Assembly (NCBI GenBank): GCA_024229935.1
Contig: JAAERX010000156.1
Coordinates: forward strand, 23,999 to 87,998
Direction: 5' to 3'
Length of the DNA stretch: 64,000 nucleotides
From: Gammaproteobacteria bacterium
Lineage (GTDB): Bacteria > Pseudomonadota > Gammaproteobacteria > Steroidobacterales > GCA-2729495
The notes beneath the pieces are model-generated. The model was given only the letters and a program-made list of their open reading frames with translations, was not told the origin of the DNA and did not search any database. This document shows, piece after piece, positions 61,863 to 64,000 of this stretch. The position numbers were made by a program, and so were the translations under genes. Positions within the stretch are counted from its first letter, which is position 1. Each line of letters opens with the position of its first letter.

Positions 61863-64000
61863 CCAAGAACTGAGGCCAGCCAGCGCTCTACCTTTTGCAA
61901 AGGCATGCCTTTGCGTTGCGCATAGTCTTCCATCTGATCACGGTCAATCTTGCCGGTTGCAAAATAAGAAGACTCCGGATGTGAGTAGTAAAAACCACTC
62001 ACGGCTGCTGTTGGCACCATCGCAAATGATTCTGTCAGCAAAATACCTGTATTTTTTTCGACATCAAGCAATTTCCACAGCGTTGCTTTTTCAGTGTGAT
62101 CAGGGCATGCCGGGTAACCGGGTGCAGGCCGAATACCATGGTAGGACTCCGCAATAAGTGCCTCATTGTCGAGGCTCTCATCTGCTGCATACCCCCAGTG
62201 CTTTTGTCGAACCTGGGCATGCATATATTCAGCACAGGCCTCAGCCAGTCGATCTGCCAATGCTTTTAGCAAGATTGCATTGTAATCGTCATGAGCAGCC
62301 TCAAACTCACGTACTTTTTTATCAATACCTATACCTGCCGTCACCGCAAAGGCACCGATATAGTCATCTCCTCCATCAGGGGCAATGAAGTCAGCCAAAC
62401 AGCGATTTGCCTGATCACCTGATTTTTTTCGCTGCTGACGCAGATGATGCAGGGTTGCCAGGCGCTCAGAACGTGACTCATCTGCATAAATGGCCACATC
62501 ATCACCATCACAATTGGCCGGAAATAAACCTATAACAGCACGCGCTGCAAGCCATTTCTCATTAATAATCTTTGCCAGCATCACCTGTGCATCCTTGTAC
62601 AAAGATGTTGCAGCTTCACCCACAATCTCATCTTCAAGTATTTCAGGGAACTTGCCATGGAACTCCCAGGCATTAAAGAACGGCATCCAGTCGATGTACT
62701 TCTGCAAAATTTCAAGGGGTATATCATCAATAACCTGCACACCCATTGCATGTGGAACCGGAGGCTTATAGGTTGCCCAGTCAAGCTCAAACTTATTAGC
62801 TCGTGCCTGCTCCAAACTCAGGTAGACTGCTTTATCACCCTTATTTGCATGGCGCTCCCGGCGCTCCCGACATTCTTCCTTAATATCCGCAATATAAGCA
62901 TTACTGTCATTAGCAGTAATGAGTTTCTGTGCAACACCTACAGACCGTGAAGCATCTTTTACATAGACGACAGCCCCTGCATATTCAGGATCAATCTTTA
63001 CAGAAGTATGTGCCGGTGATGTAGTTGCGCCACCAATTAATAACGGAAGCGCAAAATCCTGACGGGTCATCTCTTTTGCCACATGCACCATCTCATCAAG
63101 TGATGGCGTAATCAGTCCGGACAAGCCAATCATGTCGGCTTTTTCAGCTTGCGCTGCCTCCAGAATCTTTTCACAGGACACCATCACGCCAAGATCAACA
63201 ACATCAAAGTTATTACACTGGAGCACGACACCGACAATATTCTTACCTATATCATGTACATCACCCTTTACTGTCGCCATGATAATTTTACCTGCCTTGA
63301 CGACAGCGCCGTCCTGTGCAGCTTCAATAAATGGCACCAGGTGAGCCACGGCTTTTTTCATGACCCGAGCAGACTTAACAACCTGCGGCAAAAACATTTT
63401 TCCAGCACCGAAGAGGTCACCCACCACATTCATGCCAGTCATCAACGGGCCTTCAATAACATCTAACGGTCGCTCGGCATTGAGACGAGCCTCTTCTGTA
63501 TCAGCCACAATAAATTCATCAATACCCTTCACCATGGCATGACTAAGCCGCTCATTCACCGGCAATTCACGCCACTGCGCAACCACTTCCTCAGCGTCTT
63601 GACCTGAATCCTGATACTTGCCTGCTATCGCCAGCAACCGCTCTGTCGCATCCTCGCGACGATTGAGAATCACATCTTCTACCGCTACACGTAATTCCTC
63701 GGGAATATCGTCATATACAGCCAGCTGGCCTGCATTAACAATACCCATATCCATACCCGCCTTAATAGCGTGATACAGGAATACTGAGTGCATTGCTTCA
63801 CGTACCGGGTTATTCCCACGGAAAGAAAATGAAACATTGCTGACACCACCGCTAACCAGAGCATTTGGCAGACCTTCCTTGATCCGCCGTGTACCCTCTA
63901 TGAAAGCTACGCCATAGTCATTGTGTTCAGCAATGCCTGTTGCAACAGCAAAAATATTCGGGTCAAAAATAATGTCCTCACCCGGTATACCCACTTCCTC
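61841..64000 (-). CDS. metH: Cobalamin-dependent methionine synthase, C-terminal part (truncated by window edge)
   Basis: About 717 residues are present, from the pterin-binding barrel ([14 protein letters not shown]) on. The B12-binding domain shows [20 protein letters not shown], the D-x-H-x-x-G motif with the axial His. The SAM-dependent reactivation domain follows ([28 protein letters not shown]), ending [16 protein letters not shown]. The N-terminal homocysteine domain lies beyond base 64000. The frame is open to the edge, with [15 protein letters not shown] first visible. It uses 5-methyl-THF to make methionine. A core-MetE enzyme is also encoded in the window. Confidence 0.96.
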   Translation of the reverse strand, partial: EEVGIPGEDIIFDPNIFAVATGIAEHNDYGVAFIEGTRRIKEGLPNALVSGGVSNVSFSFRGNNPVREAMHSVFLYHAIKAGMDMGIVNAGQLAVYDDIPEELRVAVEDVILNRREDATERLLAIAGKYQDSGQDAEEVVAQWRELPVNERLSHAMVKGIDEFIVADTEEARLNAERPLDVIEGPLMTGMNVVGDLFGAGKMFLPQVVKSARVMKKAVAHLVPFIEAAQDGAVVKAGKIIMATVKGDVHDIGKNIVGVVLQCNNFDVVDLGVMVSCEKILEAAQAEKADMIGLSGLITPSLDEMVHVAKEMTRQDFALPLLIGGATTSPAHTSVKIDPEYAGAVVYVKDASRSVGVAQKLITANDSNAYIADIKEECRERRERHANKGDKAVYLSLEQARANKFELDWATYKPPVPHAMGVQVIDDIPLEILQKYIDWMPFFNAWEFHGKFPEILEDEIVGEAATSLYKDAQVMLAKIINEKWLAARAVIGLFPANCDGDDVAIYADESRSERLATLHHLRQQRKKSGDQANRCLADFIAPDGGDDYIGAFAVTAGIGIDKKVREFEAAHDDYNAILLKALADRLAEACAEYMHAQVRQKHWGYAADESLDNEALIAESYHGIRPAPGYPACPDHTEKATLWKLLDVEKNTGILLTESFAMVPTAAVSGFYYSHPESSYFATGKIDRDQMEDYAQRKGMPLQKVERWLASVLGYSDVAA

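Overview
The window reads as chromosome of a free-living, probably marine gammaproteobacterium. The clearest sign is the right-hand third. There a TPR lipoprotein, lolB, tRNA-Gln, prs, rplY, pth, ychF, tRNA-Met and, on the other strand, prfA, prmC and moeB follow the order I recall for the Pseudomonas-type hemA/lolB/prs neighbourhood. Two usual members, hemA and ispE, are absent, and two blocks of other genes interrupt the order. Base composition looks to be in the mid-40s % GC by eye, except for one GC-rich patch at about 38.44-39.8 kb. I cannot place the organism below class level.

Layout. 0-9 kb: a truncated membrane protein, DUF1015, a methyltransferase, a VOC protein, an MFS transporter, an unrecognised 245-aa protein, a lipoprotein hydrolase, a DUF4105 (Lnb-type) periplasmic protein and DUF3015. 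9-14.2 kb: a minus-strand set of a nitrilase-fold protein with substituted catalytic positions followed by the Tat-exported molybdopterin and Fe-S subunits of a type II DMSO-reductase-family enzyme. 14.4-17.5 kb: the biotin genes bioF-bioD-bioA. 17.6-21.1 kb: a GtrB-like glycosyltransferase, a large GT-C-like membrane protein and GtrA. 21.2-28.7 kb: a universal stress protein, then a redox set (LLM flavoenzyme, membrane protein, di-haem cytochrome c, PQQ dehydrogenase) divergent from apbE, and an MFS transporter. 28.9-38.3 kb: a metzincin-like protease, two SDR paralogues with signal peptides, an orphan ParA with a TetR regulator, an NmrA-like protein, an LplT-PlsC fusion, an RNase AM-type PHP phosphoesterase and a Rieske oxygenase.

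38.3-39.8 kb holds a short secreted MORN-repeat gene that breaks after about one repeat where GC-rich DNA starts. This DNA carries an alpha/beta-hydrolase lipoprotein whose reading frame runs on antisense into the MORN remnant, and a small secreted-protein ORF. It ends just before the tRNA-Met terminator. I read it as a horizontally acquired segment, though an assembly chimera is also possible.

40-64 kb: the translation/cell-envelope neighbourhood (ychF, pth, rplY, prs, tRNA-Gln, lolB, TPR, prfA, prmC, moeB) is interleaved with a sulfur-amino-acid theme: a core-MetE methionine synthase, a CysK-like enzyme, a MetB/MetC-family PLP enzyme and the C-terminal part of metH. A pentameric ligand-gated ion channel starts 3 nt after the MetB-like gene. 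Also here are a K+ channel, a 1176-aa AsmA protein and an outer-membrane beta-barrel pseudogene. Both tRNA genes have strong TTGACA/17-nt promoters. I found no CRISPR array, transposase, integrase, phage gene or rRNA.
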